The notes under the pieces were generated by a model that made no database searches, had not been told where the DNA came from, and saw nothing but the letters and a program-made list of their open reading frames with translations. From an uncultured Micrococcales bacterium (GTDB lineage: Bacteria > Actinomycetota > Actinomycetes > Actinomycetales > Microbacteriaceae), in the NCBI GenBank assembly GCA_903820955.1, contig CAIJJH010000036.1:1-7414 (forward strand): a stretch of 7,414 bases of DNA, read 5' to 3'. Below, in pieces: positions 1 to 6,706 of this stretch. The first letter of the stretch is position 1; each line of letters starts with the position of its first letter. A program made the translations under genes and the position numbers.

Positions 1-343
1 CTTCTTGAAAAGAGGCGATCATCGAAAAAATGGGTTCGTCATTCTGAAAACCCTGGACGCGCCTGGTCGAAAACGATCGACCGTCTCGAAGCACGTCCAC
101 CGAGTAATTCACAGGGAGGTTCATGTCACCGGCTCGCAAAAAATAGCCGTGCATCGAATGGATTATGCGTTCCTCAGTCACAGTCCGAGCCGCCGCAATT
201 AGCGACTGAGCCAGGACCTGGCCGCCGTAGACCCGACCGTGGGGCATCCACTGCGACTTTCCGACAAACTCGGTGCCGGAGCCAGATAAATCGAGAGTTT
301 GAAGGAGTTGGGCGAGCGGGTCATTCGGTTGATTGTTCTGCAC
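1..343 (-). CDS. tesB: Acyl-CoA thioesterase II (TesB family), N-terminal part, runs off left edge
   Basis: This is the first 114 codons of a gene that continues beyond base 1. TesB enzymes hydrolyse acyl-CoA thioesters to free fatty acid and CoA in the cytoplasm and are built from two hotdog folds; only the first is visible. The family's conserved features can be read: RVYGGQVLAQ at about residues 37-46, HSMHGYFLRAGD at about 62-73, and DGRSFSTRRV at about 87-96, followed by FSMIASFQE at the edge. The catalytic residues of the second hotdog lie outside the window. The start is taken as the GTG at 343-341: an in-frame TAA lies 12 bases upstream and no other start codon lies between. No Shine-Dalgarno precedes it, while a TAAACT box ends 6 bases before the GTG, so a leaderless mRNA is plausible. 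It is divergent from the neighbour at 364. Family assignment is secure; substrate is unknown. Confidence 0.9.
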   Translation of the reverse strand, partial: MQNNQPNDPLAQLLQTLDLSGSGTEFVGKSQWMPHGRVYGGQVLAQSLIAAARTVTEERIIHSMHGYFLRAGDMNLPVNYSVDVLRDGRSFSTRRVQGFQNDEPIFSMIASFQE

Positions 344-358
344 ACAGGTAGTTTAGAT
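329..358 (+). promoter_or_regulatory. Candidate promoter of the 222-residue protein gene (overlaps tesB start)
   Basis: TTGATT (329-334) and TTAGAT (353-358) are spaced by 18 bases, and the ATG at 364 follows 5 bases after the second box. TAGTTT at 349-354 is an alternative TANNNT -10. Either placement puts the transcription start at or within a few bases of the ATG, again suggesting a leaderless or nearly leaderless message. The boxes overlap the opposite-strand promoter of tesB, so the two polymerases could compete. Confidence 0.35.
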
Positions 359-380
359 ACCAGATGAGAAACGATTTCAA
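350..380 (-). promoter_or_regulatory. Candidate promoter of tesB (leaderless)
   Basis: On the minus strand a TTGAAA -35-like box (380-375) is followed, after a long 19-base spacer, by TAAACT (355-350), which fits the actinobacterial TANNNT -10 pattern. The GTG start of tesB begins 7 bases after the -10 box, where transcription would be expected to begin, and there is no Shine-Dalgarno. The -35 box lies inside the coding region of the divergent gene. This is inferred from sequence alone. Confidence 0.4.
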
Positions 381-1032
381 GCTTTTAGATCGCCAGAGCG
401 CCGAAGACCTGCAAGCGTACCTATTGCGCGCCAAAAGACTGGACCAAAATGGTTTGGTTCGGTTTCGCGCATTCGGGCGCGTCCTCGCAGCCTATGTGGC
501 GCCAATCTTTGCCGGCTCCTTAATGGACGATGGCCCAACAGTTCTTGGGCTACGAACCACCGAACTCGCGGAGGAATCCGAGGTCGATGCGGTTGTTCCG
601 ATAGCCAATATTCTCGATCGACTAGCCAAACTTCTGGCCGATTCACCCAAGCATTACGTGCTCGAACTCCCTGACTCGCTGAAGACTCCGTGGGCCGGCA
701 TCTCACCACCCAGAACTGGTTGGGAGCCGCTGGTTTCGATTCCAGAGCCAGAACTAACCGCGCTTGCCACAGCTGGCATCGCAGAGGTCGCAGAAACCCT
801 ACCTGAGGCCGTTGGCGGCCCGATCGCTGCTCGTATTCGCGGCGAGATTTGGGGTCGTCAGATGAAGTTTGGCTCGCGAATTCCGACCGGAGCAGCCTTC
901 GTTGCAGCCGGGCTGGGGTTCCTAACCGAAAACGAACTCGTCGAGGTGTATCAGGCGCAGGGCTGGGTTCGGATCAGCAGCGAGCACGGTCACGTTCTAG
1001 CAAAGGCAGCCACCGGGCCAGTACTCGACTAG
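364..1032 (+). CDS. Uncharacterised 222-residue actinobacterial protein
   Basis: I do not recognise a named family. The protein is soluble-looking, with no signal peptide and no membrane helix. A charged, helical N-terminus (about 1-95, with [11 protein letters not shown] and [17 protein letters not shown]) is followed by a proline/tryptophan-containing stretch ([15 protein letters not shown], about 109-123). The C-terminal half is Ala/Gly-rich and includes [20 protein letters not shown] (about 172-191), a region that looks like a conserved core. Reading frame, codon use and GC match the neighbours, so it is a real gene. The ATG at 364 has no good Shine-Dalgarno; a weak AGG at 346-348 is too far away. 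It is divergent from tesB and convergent with glbO, and its TAG overlaps the glbO TAG. The context (thioesterase, globin) gives no clear functional hint. Confidence 0.8.
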   Translation: MRNDFKLLDRQSAEDLQAYLLRAKRLDQNGLVRFRAFGRVLAAYVAPIFAGSLMDDGPTVLGLRTTELAEESEVDAVVPIANILDRLAKLLADSPKHYVLELPDSLKTPWAGISPPRTGWEPLVSIPEPELTALATAGIAEVAETLPEAVGGPIAARIRGEIWGRQMKFGSRIPTGAAFVAAGLGFLTENELVEVYQAQGWVRISSEHGHVLAKAATGPVLD

Positions 1033-1403
1033 TCGTCGAAGGTGTTGAGCATCGCGTGAGCGGCTCTTTCTAAGTAGCTCCAGAGTTCTTCCCTGTGCAA
1101 CTCCGAAAGCCCAAGTTGGTCAACGGCTGCCCCCATGTGTTTTAGCCAGCGGTCACGTGCGTCCGGGTTGATCTTGTAAGGCGCGTGTCGCATTCGAAGT
1201 CTCGGGTGCCCGCGTTGCTCTTGGTACGTGGTCGGCCCGCCCCAATACTGCTCGAGGAACATTCGAAGTCGCTCTTCGGCAGGCCCGAGGTCTTCCTCCG
1301 GATACATTTCACGCAAGACCTCGTCGGCTGAGACACCTTGGTAGAACAGGTGCGCGAGTTTTGCGAAGACGGCACTGCCGCCAACCGCCTCGAAGAATTC
1401 CAC
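1029..1403 (-). CDS. glbO: Group II truncated haemoglobin (TrHbO)
   Basis: The 124-residue length and sequence match actinobacterial TrHbO, a cytoplasmic haem protein with a 2-on-2 globin fold that binds O2 tightly and is linked to O2/NO and redox chemistry. Diagnostic residues are all present when aligned by eye with M. tuberculosis GlbO: TyrB10 (Y21), TyrCD1 (Y34), the proximal HisF8 (H73, in RMRHAPY) and TrpG8 (W86). The family signature [13 protein letters not shown] is at 45-57, followed by [16 protein letters not shown] at 60-75. The start is GTG at 1403-1401, which shares its G with the TAG stop of mscS (TAGTG); with no clear Shine-Dalgarno, translation is probably coupled to mscS. It is the last gene of the pepN-mscS-glbO operon. 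Its stop overlaps that of the convergent gene. Confidence 0.96.
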   Translation of the reverse strand: MEFFEAVGGSAVFAKLAHLFYQGVSADEVLREMYPEEDLGPAEERLRMFLEQYWGGPTTYQEQRGHPRLRMRHAPYKINPDARDRWLKHMGAAVDQLGLSELHREELWSYLERAAHAMLNTFDD

Positions 1404-2242
1404 TACTTTACGAAGATCTGGGTTGCCTCTGAGGCGAGGTTGAGTTTCGCCTTGTCGACAGCCACCTTAATTGCATGGCGCAGTTCGCGGGCGATCGCGT
1501 CGGGTGACTTCGGTGTCACCTGCTGAACCAAGCGAAGCACGAACTGGTCACCGGTGATGTTTTGGATTCCCCAAACTTCTGGCTCGCCAATCAGTTCGGT
1601 CTTGTGGGTCTTGCTGATGGTTGCGGCAGCCTTTGCGACAACCTCGGTGGCTTTGGCGACGCTCACGGTGTAGTCGAAGGCAATGTCAAGAACCACGCGC
1701 GACCAACCCTGGGACTTGTTGCCGACTCGAACGATTTCGCCGTTTCGCACATACCAAAGCGTGCCTTCGATGTCGCGCACCTGCGTAACACGCAAGCCCA
1801 CCTGCTCGATGATTCCGCTAGCCTCTCCGAGGTCGACCGAGTCGCCAACGCCAAACTGGTCTTCGAAAAGGATGAATAGACCAGAGATGAGGTCTCGAAC
1901 CAGGCTCTGAGCTCCAAAACCAACCGCTGCGCCGAGGATTCCAGCACCGGCGAGGATCGCGCCAACCGCGATACCGAGTTCGCTCAAGATCGTCGAAATC
2001 ACGGCGACGGTAATCGACCAGGTAATCAAATTGCCAAGTACCGAACCAATCGTGTTGGTGCGGGCGACCACTCGGGCCTTGGAAAGCGGCGACGAGTCTG
2101 CCGAGACCCCGGCGACAACTCGAGCGACGATTCGCCTCACCGAGGCGATCAGAATCGCACGGAGGATCACACCACCCACCAAAATCAGCACCATGACTAT
2201 TGGCGTGTGCCAATCGGTCCAGAACTTGATGAGTGATTCCAT
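1403..2242 (-). CDS. MscS-family small-conductance mechanosensitive channel
   Basis: This is a 279-residue inner-membrane channel of the minimal MscS architecture, which releases solutes when membrane tension rises on hypo-osmotic shock. Visible parts are TM1 (about 13-37), TM2 (about 65-88), and the pore-lining TM3 rich in Gly and Ala (about 91-127, containing [20 protein letters not shown]). Next come the beta domain (about 128-175, [14 protein letters not shown], ending in the conserved RNGEI) and a cytoplasmic alpha/beta domain to the C-terminus. No C-terminal extension of the kind seen in Corynebacterium MscCG is present, though TM3 is of the same general type, so export of glutamate or another osmolyte is only a possibility. 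The ATG overlaps the TGA of pepN by one base (TGATG), and a weak AAGG lies 10 bases before it. It is translationally coupled in the operon with pepN and glbO. Confidence 0.95.
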   Translation of the reverse strand: MESLIKFWTDWHTPIVMVLILVGGVILRAILIASVRRIVARVVAGVSADSSPLSKARVVARTNTIGSVLGNLITWSITVAVISTILSELGIAVGAILAGAGILGAAVGFGAQSLVRDLISGLFILFEDQFGVGDSVDLGEASGIIEQVGLRVTQVRDIEGTLWYVRNGEIVRVGNKSQGWSRVVLDIAFDYTVSVAKATEVVAKAAATISKTHKTELIGEPEVWGIQNITGDQFVLRLVQQVTPKSPDAIARELRHAIKVAVDKAKLNLASEATQIFVK

Positions 2243-4788
2243 CAGTTATCTACCTTCTGTGCCTTCAGAGCACGGTCAACCGCGTCCAGGTTTTCAAGGA
2301 CGATGCGCTTTAGTGCCGGAATCGCAGAAACCTCTGGGGTCTCGGCGAATGCGCGGGTGCGCTTGGCCAGCTCCTCGTTCGCGAGGTAAATCGGGTAAGC
2401 GCCGCGCAAGATGTATTCCGCGATTTTGAAGGTTCGGCTTCCCCAAACACCGAGAGCTGCGTCGAAGTACCAGTCAACAACGGGTTCTAGCAGCGAGGTG
2501 TCGTGAGCTCGAATCAAACCCTGGCAACCGAAGTTGATGTCGGTGTTCGAAAGGTCGGTGTTGTTCAGAAGGTCGTTCCAACCTTCCTGCTTGCCTTTCG
2601 GGGTCGGAATCGAGGTTCGAGCCAGCATTGCCTGTTTCGCACCATTGGCGGTGTTGTCCTTCGCCAACTCGGCTTCGATCTCGGCAGCGCCGATTCGACC
2701 GGCCATTACCAGCCCGTTGATCAGATCCCAGCGCATGTCTTGGTCTAGAAGTAGACCTTCGAAAACCACCGAGCCATTGAAGAGTCCTTCGAGGATATCG
2801 CCGGTCTCCTTGGTCTCGGCAAAATAGGTCGCGAAACGGGTGAAGAGCAACTGGTTGTCCGAGCCCGGCTTGGCGCTCTTTGCCAACTCGAGCAGGCGTG
2901 TACCAACCGCACCAATGGTCGGGTGGCGGTTGCCCTCCGAGGTGTAGAGCTTGGTTGTGGTCATTAGCTGACGCAGGAGGGTGATCAGCATGGTGCCCTG
3001 AGTCTCTGCCGGCAGGTTGTTTAGCACCAGGTTGATGAAGTCGGTCGCCGATGCTTCGCCATCGCGGGTTGCGTCCCAAGCCGCACCCCAAACCTGCGCT
3101 CTGGCCAACGGGTCGCTCAGCTTGCCGAGGTTTTCGAGCGCGTACTTCCAGGACTGCGCGTCTAGGCGAACCTTTGCGTAAGTCAGGTCGTCATCGTTCA
3201 GCAGAATCAATGCCGGACGCGGAAGGCCAACCAGTTCGGCAACCTCGGTGCGTGTGCCATCGACGTCCAGTTCGATTCGGTGGGTGCGAATGAGTTCGCC
3301 ACCGACCTCGTTGTAGAAGCCGATCGCCATTCGGTGAGGACGAATGGTCGGGTAATCCTTGTGCGCGGTCTGGTCGATTGCGAACTTGGTGATCTTGCCT
3401 TCAGCCGACTCGACATCTGCGCGAAGCGTGTTTACGCCCGCGGTCTCGAGCCACTTGGCGCTCCAATCGGTCAGGTTGCGACCGCTGGTTGCCTCTAGCT
3501 CGACCAAAAGGTCGTTCAAAACCGCATTCTTGAAAGCGTGCTTCTTGAAGTAAGCGGCTACGCCCTGTTCGAAAGCCTTGCGACCGACGGTTGCGCCGAG
3601 CTGCTTGAGAACCGAGGCTCCCTTGGCGTAGGTGATTCCGTCGAAGTTAACCTGGACGTCCTCGAGGTCGCGAATCTCGGCGACAATCGGGTGAGTCGAA
3701 GGGAGTTGGTCCTGGGTGTATGCCCAAGCCTTTTCGCTAAACGCAAATGTGGTCCAGGCATCTGTCCACTCGGTTGCCTCGGCAACCGCAAGGTGAGAGG
3801 TGTACTCGGCGAAGGATTCGTTGAGCCATAGGTCGTTCCACCAGCTCATGGTGACCAGGTCACCGAACCACATGTGAGCGAGCTCGTGCAGGATCGTGAC
3901 GACACGTCGCTCTTTTAGGGCCTCGGCAACGGCTCCGCGGAACACGTATGTTTCGGTGAAAGTGACTGCTCCGGCGTTTTCCATGGCACCCGCATTGAAG
4001 TCGGGCACGTAGAGCTGGTCGTACTTGGCGAAAGGGTACGGGTAGTTGAAGGTTTTCTCGAAGAATACGAAGCCCTCGCGGGTCTTGTCGAACATGTAGT
4101 CGGCTTCTAGGTACTGCTCGAGCGAGGCGCGGCAGTAGACACCCAGCGGAATTTCACGGCCGTCCGAGCTGGTCAGCGAGCTGTGTCGCGAGACGTAAGG
4201 ACCTGCGACCAATGCTGTGATGTAAGACGAAATTCGCGGGGTTGGCTCGAAGTTCCAAACGGCAGTGGTGTCATCGATCTCGCTTGGTTCAGGAGTTGGC
4301 TGATTCGAGACGACCTTCCAGTGCTTTGGAGCGGTGACGTTGAAGGTGAAGCGAGCCTTGAGGTCTGGCTGCTCGAAGACAGCGAACATGCGGCGGCTGT
4401 CTGGAACCTCGAACTGTGTGTATAGGTAAACCTCGTTGTCGACCGGGTCGACGAAACGGTGCAGGCCCTCGCCGGTGTTCATGTAGAAGGCGTCGGCCTC
4501 CACGTAAAGTTCGTTGTGCTCTTGCAGGTTTGGCAGCTTGATTCGCAAGCCATCGCTGTGGGTCGCCGGGTCGAGTGCTTCACCGTTCAGGGTGATGGCA
4601 TAAATCTTCGCGGTAATCGCGTCGATGAAGGTCTCGGTGCCGGGCTTGGAGCAGTTGAAAACCACTCTGGTATTCGAAGCGAAAGTGCTTTCGGTCGAGG
4701 TCAGGTCGAGAGTTACCTCGTAAGACTCGACGCTCAGAACCTCGGCGCGTTCGGCAGCTTCGATTCGGGTTAGGTTTTCGCCTGGCAT
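2242..4788 (-). CDS. pepN: Aminopeptidase N (M1 zinc metallopeptidase)
   Basis: An 848-residue cytoplasmic M1 aminopeptidase that removes N-terminal residues from peptides. In the 848-residue numbering the exopeptidase motif GAMEN is at 267-271. The zinc site HELAH is at 301-305, with the third ligand Glu at 324 (in LNESFAE), and the transition-state Tyr is at about 387 (GITYAKGAS). The N-terminal beta domain (about 1-190) precedes the catalytic domain. The C-terminal ERAP1-like helical domain (about 520-848) is of the kind found in actinobacterial PepN. The ATG at 4788 was chosen over an in-frame ATG at 4824 because AGGAG sits 4 bases upstream and the product then begins MPGENLTRIEAAERAE, which I recall as the usual start in this family. 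It is the first gene of an operon with mscS (1-base overlap) and glbO. The length is normal and no key residue is missing. Confidence 0.96.
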   Translation of the reverse strand: MPGENLTRIEAAERAEVLSVESYEVTLDLTSTESTFASNTRVVFNCSKPGTETFIDAITAKIYAITLNGEALDPATHSDGLRIKLPNLQEHNELYVEADAFYMNTGEGLHRFVDPVDNEVYLYTQFEVPDSRRMFAVFEQPDLKARFTFNVTAPKHWKVVSNQPTPEPSEIDDTTAVWNFEPTPRISSYITALVAGPYVSRHSSLTSSDGREIPLGVYCRASLEQYLEADYMFDKTREGFVFFEKTFNYPYPFAKYDQLYVPDFNAGAMENAGAVTFTETYVFRGAVAEALKERRVVTILHELAHMWFGDLVTMSWWNDLWLNESFAEYTSHLAVAEATEWTDAWTTFAFSEKAWAYTQDQLPSTHPIVAEIRDLEDVQVNFDGITYAKGASVLKQLGATVGRKAFEQGVAAYFKKHAFKNAVLNDLLVELEATSGRNLTDWSAKWLETAGVNTLRADVESAEGKITKFAIDQTAHKDYPTIRPHRMAIGFYNEVGGELIRTHRIELDVDGTRTEVAELVGLPRPALILLNDDDLTYAKVRLDAQSWKYALENLGKLSDPLARAQVWGAAWDATRDGEASATDFINLVLNNLPAETQGTMLITLLRQLMTTTKLYTSEGNRHPTIGAVGTRLLELAKSAKPGSDNQLLFTRFATYFAETKETGDILEGLFNGSVVFEGLLLDQDMRWDLINGLVMAGRIGAAEIEAELAKDNTANGAKQAMLARTSIPTPKGKQEGWNDLLNNTDLSNTDINFGCQGLIRAHDTSLLEPVVDWYFDAALGVWGSRTFKIAEYILRGAYPIYLANEELAKRTRAFAETPEVSAIPALKRIVLENLDAVDRALKAQKVDN

Positions 4789-4792
4789 GGGA

Positions 4793-4797
4793 CTCCT
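4793..4797 (-). promoter_or_regulatory. Shine-Dalgarno AGGAG that fixes the pepN start
   Basis: AGGAG on the minus strand lies 4 bases before the ATG at 4788-4786. No similar site precedes the upstream in-frame ATG at 4824, so the shorter 848-residue product is preferred over 860 residues. Confidence 0.75.
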
Positions 4798-4809
4798 GTG
4801 TCTCGGGTT

Positions 4810-4825
4810 ATCGCTTGTGAGCAAT
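4810..4825 (-). other. Short imperfect inverted repeat in the pepN leader
   Basis: Read on the minus strand, ATTGCT and AGCGAT flank a CACA loop and pair as six base pairs with one G-T wobble. The element lies 22 bases upstream of the pepN ATG, inside the 85-base divergent spacer. It could be an operator or a small leader hairpin, or chance; there is no T-run, so it is not a terminator. Confidence 0.25.
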
Positions 4826-4862
4826 CTTCAACTAGCCTAATAGCCAAGACCTGCAGCAGTTG

Positions 4863-4868
4863 AAGGAG
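4863..4868 (+). promoter_or_regulatory. Strong Shine-Dalgarno AAGGAG of the membrane protein gene
   Basis: AAGGAG with a 5-base spacer precedes the ATG at 4874. It supports that start over the in-frame ATG eight codons in. A possible promoter upstream is TTGTGA (4815-4820) with TAATAG (4838-4843) at 17-base spacing, which is weak. Confidence 0.7.
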
Positions 4869-4873
4869 CAGTA

Positions 4874-5332
4874 ATGCGCTTGCGTCAAAGTCCGATGATC
4901 GAGGCCTCGGCCCTCATGGGCATCACCTTAATTCTGTTCCTACTGGGACTGTGCTTCGTCTACGGAAATCTGACTCAGATGCTCTCAAGCGGCCCGATTC
5001 TCGCGGCTCTGCTGTTGTTTCCGTCTTATGTGCTCTGGCTGATTTTTGGCCGAGTCACGCGCGACGCCAAGGTTTCGACGCGATTTCTCGCCTCTATCGG
5101 CGTGACCCTAGCCATCGCAGCATTTGGCGCCTTGCTCATGCAGCCACCGACCGATGTCGCCAATGCCCAGCAGGCGGTTTGGATCATCACGCAGATCGTC
5201 GTCGACTTTGCTTTGTCTGGCGTGATTGCCAGCGCAATCACCTTCGGAGTCCTCCTTCGCGAGAGCAAAAAGCCAGACGCTAGCCTGATCACCAAGCCGC
5301 TGACGCAAACCCAGAGAAAGAAGGGCAAGTAG
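4874..5332 (+). CDS. Uncharacterised four-helix membrane protein
   Basis: The 152-residue protein has four clear hydrophobic segments, at about 11-31, 40-59, 71-89 and 102-127. A short basic N-terminus (MRLRQ) and a basic, hydrophilic C-terminal tail (about 128-152, ending QRKKGK) follow the positive-inside rule with both ends in the cytoplasm. No enzyme or transporter signature is visible and I do not recognise a family. It has a strong Shine-Dalgarno and heads an operon: rpiB begins 2 bases after its TAG. In M. tuberculosis the place between pepN and rpiB holds Rv2466c, a thioredoxin-fold mycothiol-dependent reductase (from memory). This protein is not related to that, so the slot has a different occupant here. 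Function unknown; the gene call itself is secure. Confidence 0.85.
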   Translation: MRLRQSPMIEASALMGITLILFLLGLCFVYGNLTQMLSSGPILAALLLFPSYVLWLIFGRVTRDAKVSTRFLASIGVTLAIAAFGALLMQPPTDVANAQQAVWIITQIVVDFALSGVIASAITFGVLLRESKKPDASLITKPLTQTQRKKGK

Positions 5333-5334
5333 CC

Positions 5335-5805
5335 ATGAGAATTCACATCGCCACCGACCACGCCGGACTTGACCTCAGCCACTTCTTGATCGAAGAACTC
5401 ACCAACGATGGTCATGAGGTTTTCGATCACGGCCCAACTTCTTACGATCCGCTCGATGACTACCCGTCGTTCTGCATCAACGCCGCTCTAGCCGTTATTC
5501 GCGACCGGCAGGCAGGTGTAGCGGCTCTCGGCATAGTCCTCGGTGGTTCGGGCAATGGTGAGCAGATCGCCGCGAACAAGGTCGAGGGAATCCGTGCGGC
5601 TTTGGCCTGGAACCTCGAAACTGCGAAGCTTGCCCGCCAGCACAACGATGCAAACGTGGTTGCCCTTGGTGCTCGCCAACACAGCGAGCCAGAGGTTCTA
5701 GAGCTGATTCGGGCCTTTATTGCCGAGCCGTTTAGCGAGGACGAACGCCACGTGCGGCGAATAGCCAAGATCTCCAGCTACGAACAGACCGGCGACATTC
5801 TCTAA
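5335..5805 (+). CDS. rpiB: Ribose-5-phosphate isomerase B
   Basis: A 156-residue cytoplasmic isomerase of the RpiB/LacAB fold that interconverts ribose 5-phosphate and ribulose 5-phosphate in the non-oxidative pentose phosphate pathway. The N-terminus has the substrate-binding DHAG at 8-11. The loop GGSGNGEQIAANK at 70-82 carries Glu76 where the E. coli enzyme uses a Cys; this matches the M. tuberculosis type with Glu75 as catalytic base. The conserved ARQHND (100-105), Arg113-like GAR, and H138/RR (139-142) phosphate-binding residues are present. The length is typical. The gene sits 2 bases after the membrane protein gene and its TAA directly abuts the ATG of nei, so all three are probably co-transcribed. 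The rpiB-nei adjacency is also seen in M. tuberculosis (Rv2465c-Rv2464c). Confidence 0.96.
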   Translation: MRIHIATDHAGLDLSHFLIEELTNDGHEVFDHGPTSYDPLDDYPSFCINAALAVIRDRQAGVAALGIVLGGSGNGEQIAANKVEGIRAALAWNLETAKLARQHNDANVVALGARQHSEPEVLELIRAFIAEPFSEDERHVRRIAKISSYEQTGDIL

Positions 5806-6594
5806 ATGCCCGAAGGGCACACGGTCCACCGAATCGCGAACGAGTTCAACGAACTCTTCGGCGGCAAGGTTTTGCGAGTCGATTCACCTCAGGGTCGGTT
5901 CTCCGACTCGCGTCTGGTTGACGGACAACGCCTGCTCCGGGCGTCCGCGGTTGGCAAACAGATGTTTTTGCACTTTGGCGACGACCTGATCCTGAGAATT
6001 CACCTCGGCATATATGGAAAATGGCAGTTTCACAAGGGTTCACCACCTGTAGTCGTTGGCCAGGTCAGAGCGAGATTTACGGTGCCGGGGGTTACCGCAG
6101 AGCTTCGTGGCCCCACGGTCTGCGAGGTCATTGACTCCGAGGCTCTGGCAACGGTGTACCAGCGACTCGGTCCGGACCCCCTGAATCCCGACGAACAAGG
6201 TCTCGAATACACAAGATTTGCCTCTAGGCTTCGCAAATCGGCGACTTCGATCGGTTTGCTTTTGATGAACCAAGCGGTGATTAGCGGCATCGGGAACGTT
6301 TATCGCGCCGAAATCCTGTTTCGAGCCCGAATCAACCCGCACACCCCAGGCAAACAGCTCAAACCTAGGCAGATCAAGGAAATCTGGGACGACGCGGTGG
6401 AGCTGCTTCGAATCGGCGTCATTCAAGGTGTGATGATCACTCGAGACGAATTTTTGGACGAGGATCCTGGCAAATCGGAGCGCAATTTTGTCTATAAGCG
6501 CGAGGGTCAGGTCTGTCGCAACTGCAAGAAAAAGATCATTTTGGAGGTTGCCGCGGGTCGAAAACTCTACTGGTGCCCGGGTTGTCAGAGGTAA
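5806..6594 (+). CDS. nei: Fpg/Nei-family DNA glycosylase (Nei1-like endonuclease VIII)
   Basis: A 262-residue bifunctional DNA glycosylase/AP lyase acting in base excision repair of oxidised bases. After Met removal, Pro2 and Glu3 (MPEGHTVHR) form the catalytic N-terminus, with Lys51 in SAVGKQMF as the conserved beta-strand lysine. The helix-two-turn-helix has NQAVISGIGNVYRAE (155-169, Asn164). The C-terminal zinc finger has Cys237, Cys240, Cys257 and Cys260, with Arg252 in the finger hairpin. SPQGRF (27-32), LGIYG and LRGPTVCE closely resemble mycobacterial Nei1 (Rv2464c), so an endonuclease VIII-type specificity for oxidised pyrimidines is more likely than 8-oxoguanine. The ATG directly follows the rpiB stop and has no Shine-Dalgarno, implying translational coupling. 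The stop is one base from the encoded CCA of tRNA-Gly on the other strand, and no terminator hairpin is visible. Confidence 0.94.
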   Translation: MPEGHTVHRIANEFNELFGGKVLRVDSPQGRFSDSRLVDGQRLLRASAVGKQMFLHFGDDLILRIHLGIYGKWQFHKGSPPVVVGQVRARFTVPGVTAELRGPTVCEVIDSEALATVYQRLGPDPLNPDEQGLEYTRFASRLRKSATSIGLLLMNQAVISGIGNVYRAEILFRARINPHTPGKQLKPRQIKEIWDDAVELLRIGVIQGVMITRDEFLDEDPGKSERNFVYKREGQVCRNCKKKIILEVAAGRKLYWCPGCQR

Positions 6595-6595
6595 T

Positions 6596-6669
6596 TGGAG
6601 CGGATGACGGGAATCGAACCCGCACCATCAGTTTGGAAGACTGAGGCTCTACCATTGAGCTACATCCGC
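6596..6669 (-). tRNA. tRNA-Gly (anticodon TCC)
   Basis: The minus strand folds as a full cloverleaf: 7-bp acceptor GCGGATG/CATCCGC, D stem GCTC/GAGC and anticodon stem TCAGT/ACTGA. The anticodon loop is CTTCCAA (anticodon TCC), the variable region has 4 bases, and the T arm has TTCGATT. The discriminator is T at 6599, followed by an encoded CCA at 6598-6596. It reads glycine GGA/GGG codons. It is convergent with nei and only one base separates its CCA from the nei stop. A possible -10 box TAGAAT is at 6691-6686. Confidence 0.97.
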
Positions 6670-6685
6670 GTTTGGTAACTGAACC

Positions 6686-6691
6686 ATTCTA
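6686..6691 (-). promoter_or_regulatory. Candidate -10 box of tRNA-Gly
   Basis: TAGAAT on the minus strand matches the -10 consensus at five of six positions and lies 16 bases before the tRNA 5' end, leaving room for a short 5' leader removed by RNase P. No good -35 box stands 16-18 bases further upstream. Confidence 0.4.
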
Positions 6692-6693
6692 TG

Positions 6694-6706
6694 GGTTAGA
6701 CTAACC
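6694..6706. repeat. Perfect 6-bp inverted repeat between divergent tRNA genes
   Basis: GGTTAG and CTAACC are perfect inverted copies around a single A. An overlapping AACC-AA-GGTT repeat (6703-6712) and a TGGT/ACCA pair (6673-6676, 6683-6686) extend the pattern. It sits in the 76-base spacer that must hold both tRNA promoters. TAGACT inside it (6697-6702), with TTGGTA at 6672-6677, is a possible plus-strand promoter toward tRNA-Pro, though the 19-base spacer is long. It could be a regulator site; no T-run follows on either strand, so it is not a typical terminator. Confidence 0.45.

Noticed and set aside
5..202. A 65-codon plus-strand open frame at the left edge
   Set aside because: It is antisense to the thioesterase frame, which shows clear family motifs over the same bases; the product resembles nothing and has no Shine-Dalgarno.
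2474..3091. A 205-codon minus-strand frame inside pepN
   Set aside because: It is the alternative frame of the GC-rich pepN coding sequence; its Arg/Gly/Pro-rich, low-complexity composition is typical of a shadow frame.
4786..4824. A longer pepN start at the ATG at 4824 (860 residues)
   Set aside because: The added 12 residues have no Shine-Dalgarno in front, whereas AGGAG stands 4 bases before the ATG at 4788 and the product then starts as family members do.
4815..4825. TTGTGAGC resembling half of the E. coli lac operator
   Set aside because: Eight matching bases are expected by chance, the second half-site is absent, and no LacI-type regulator or sugar operon is nearby.
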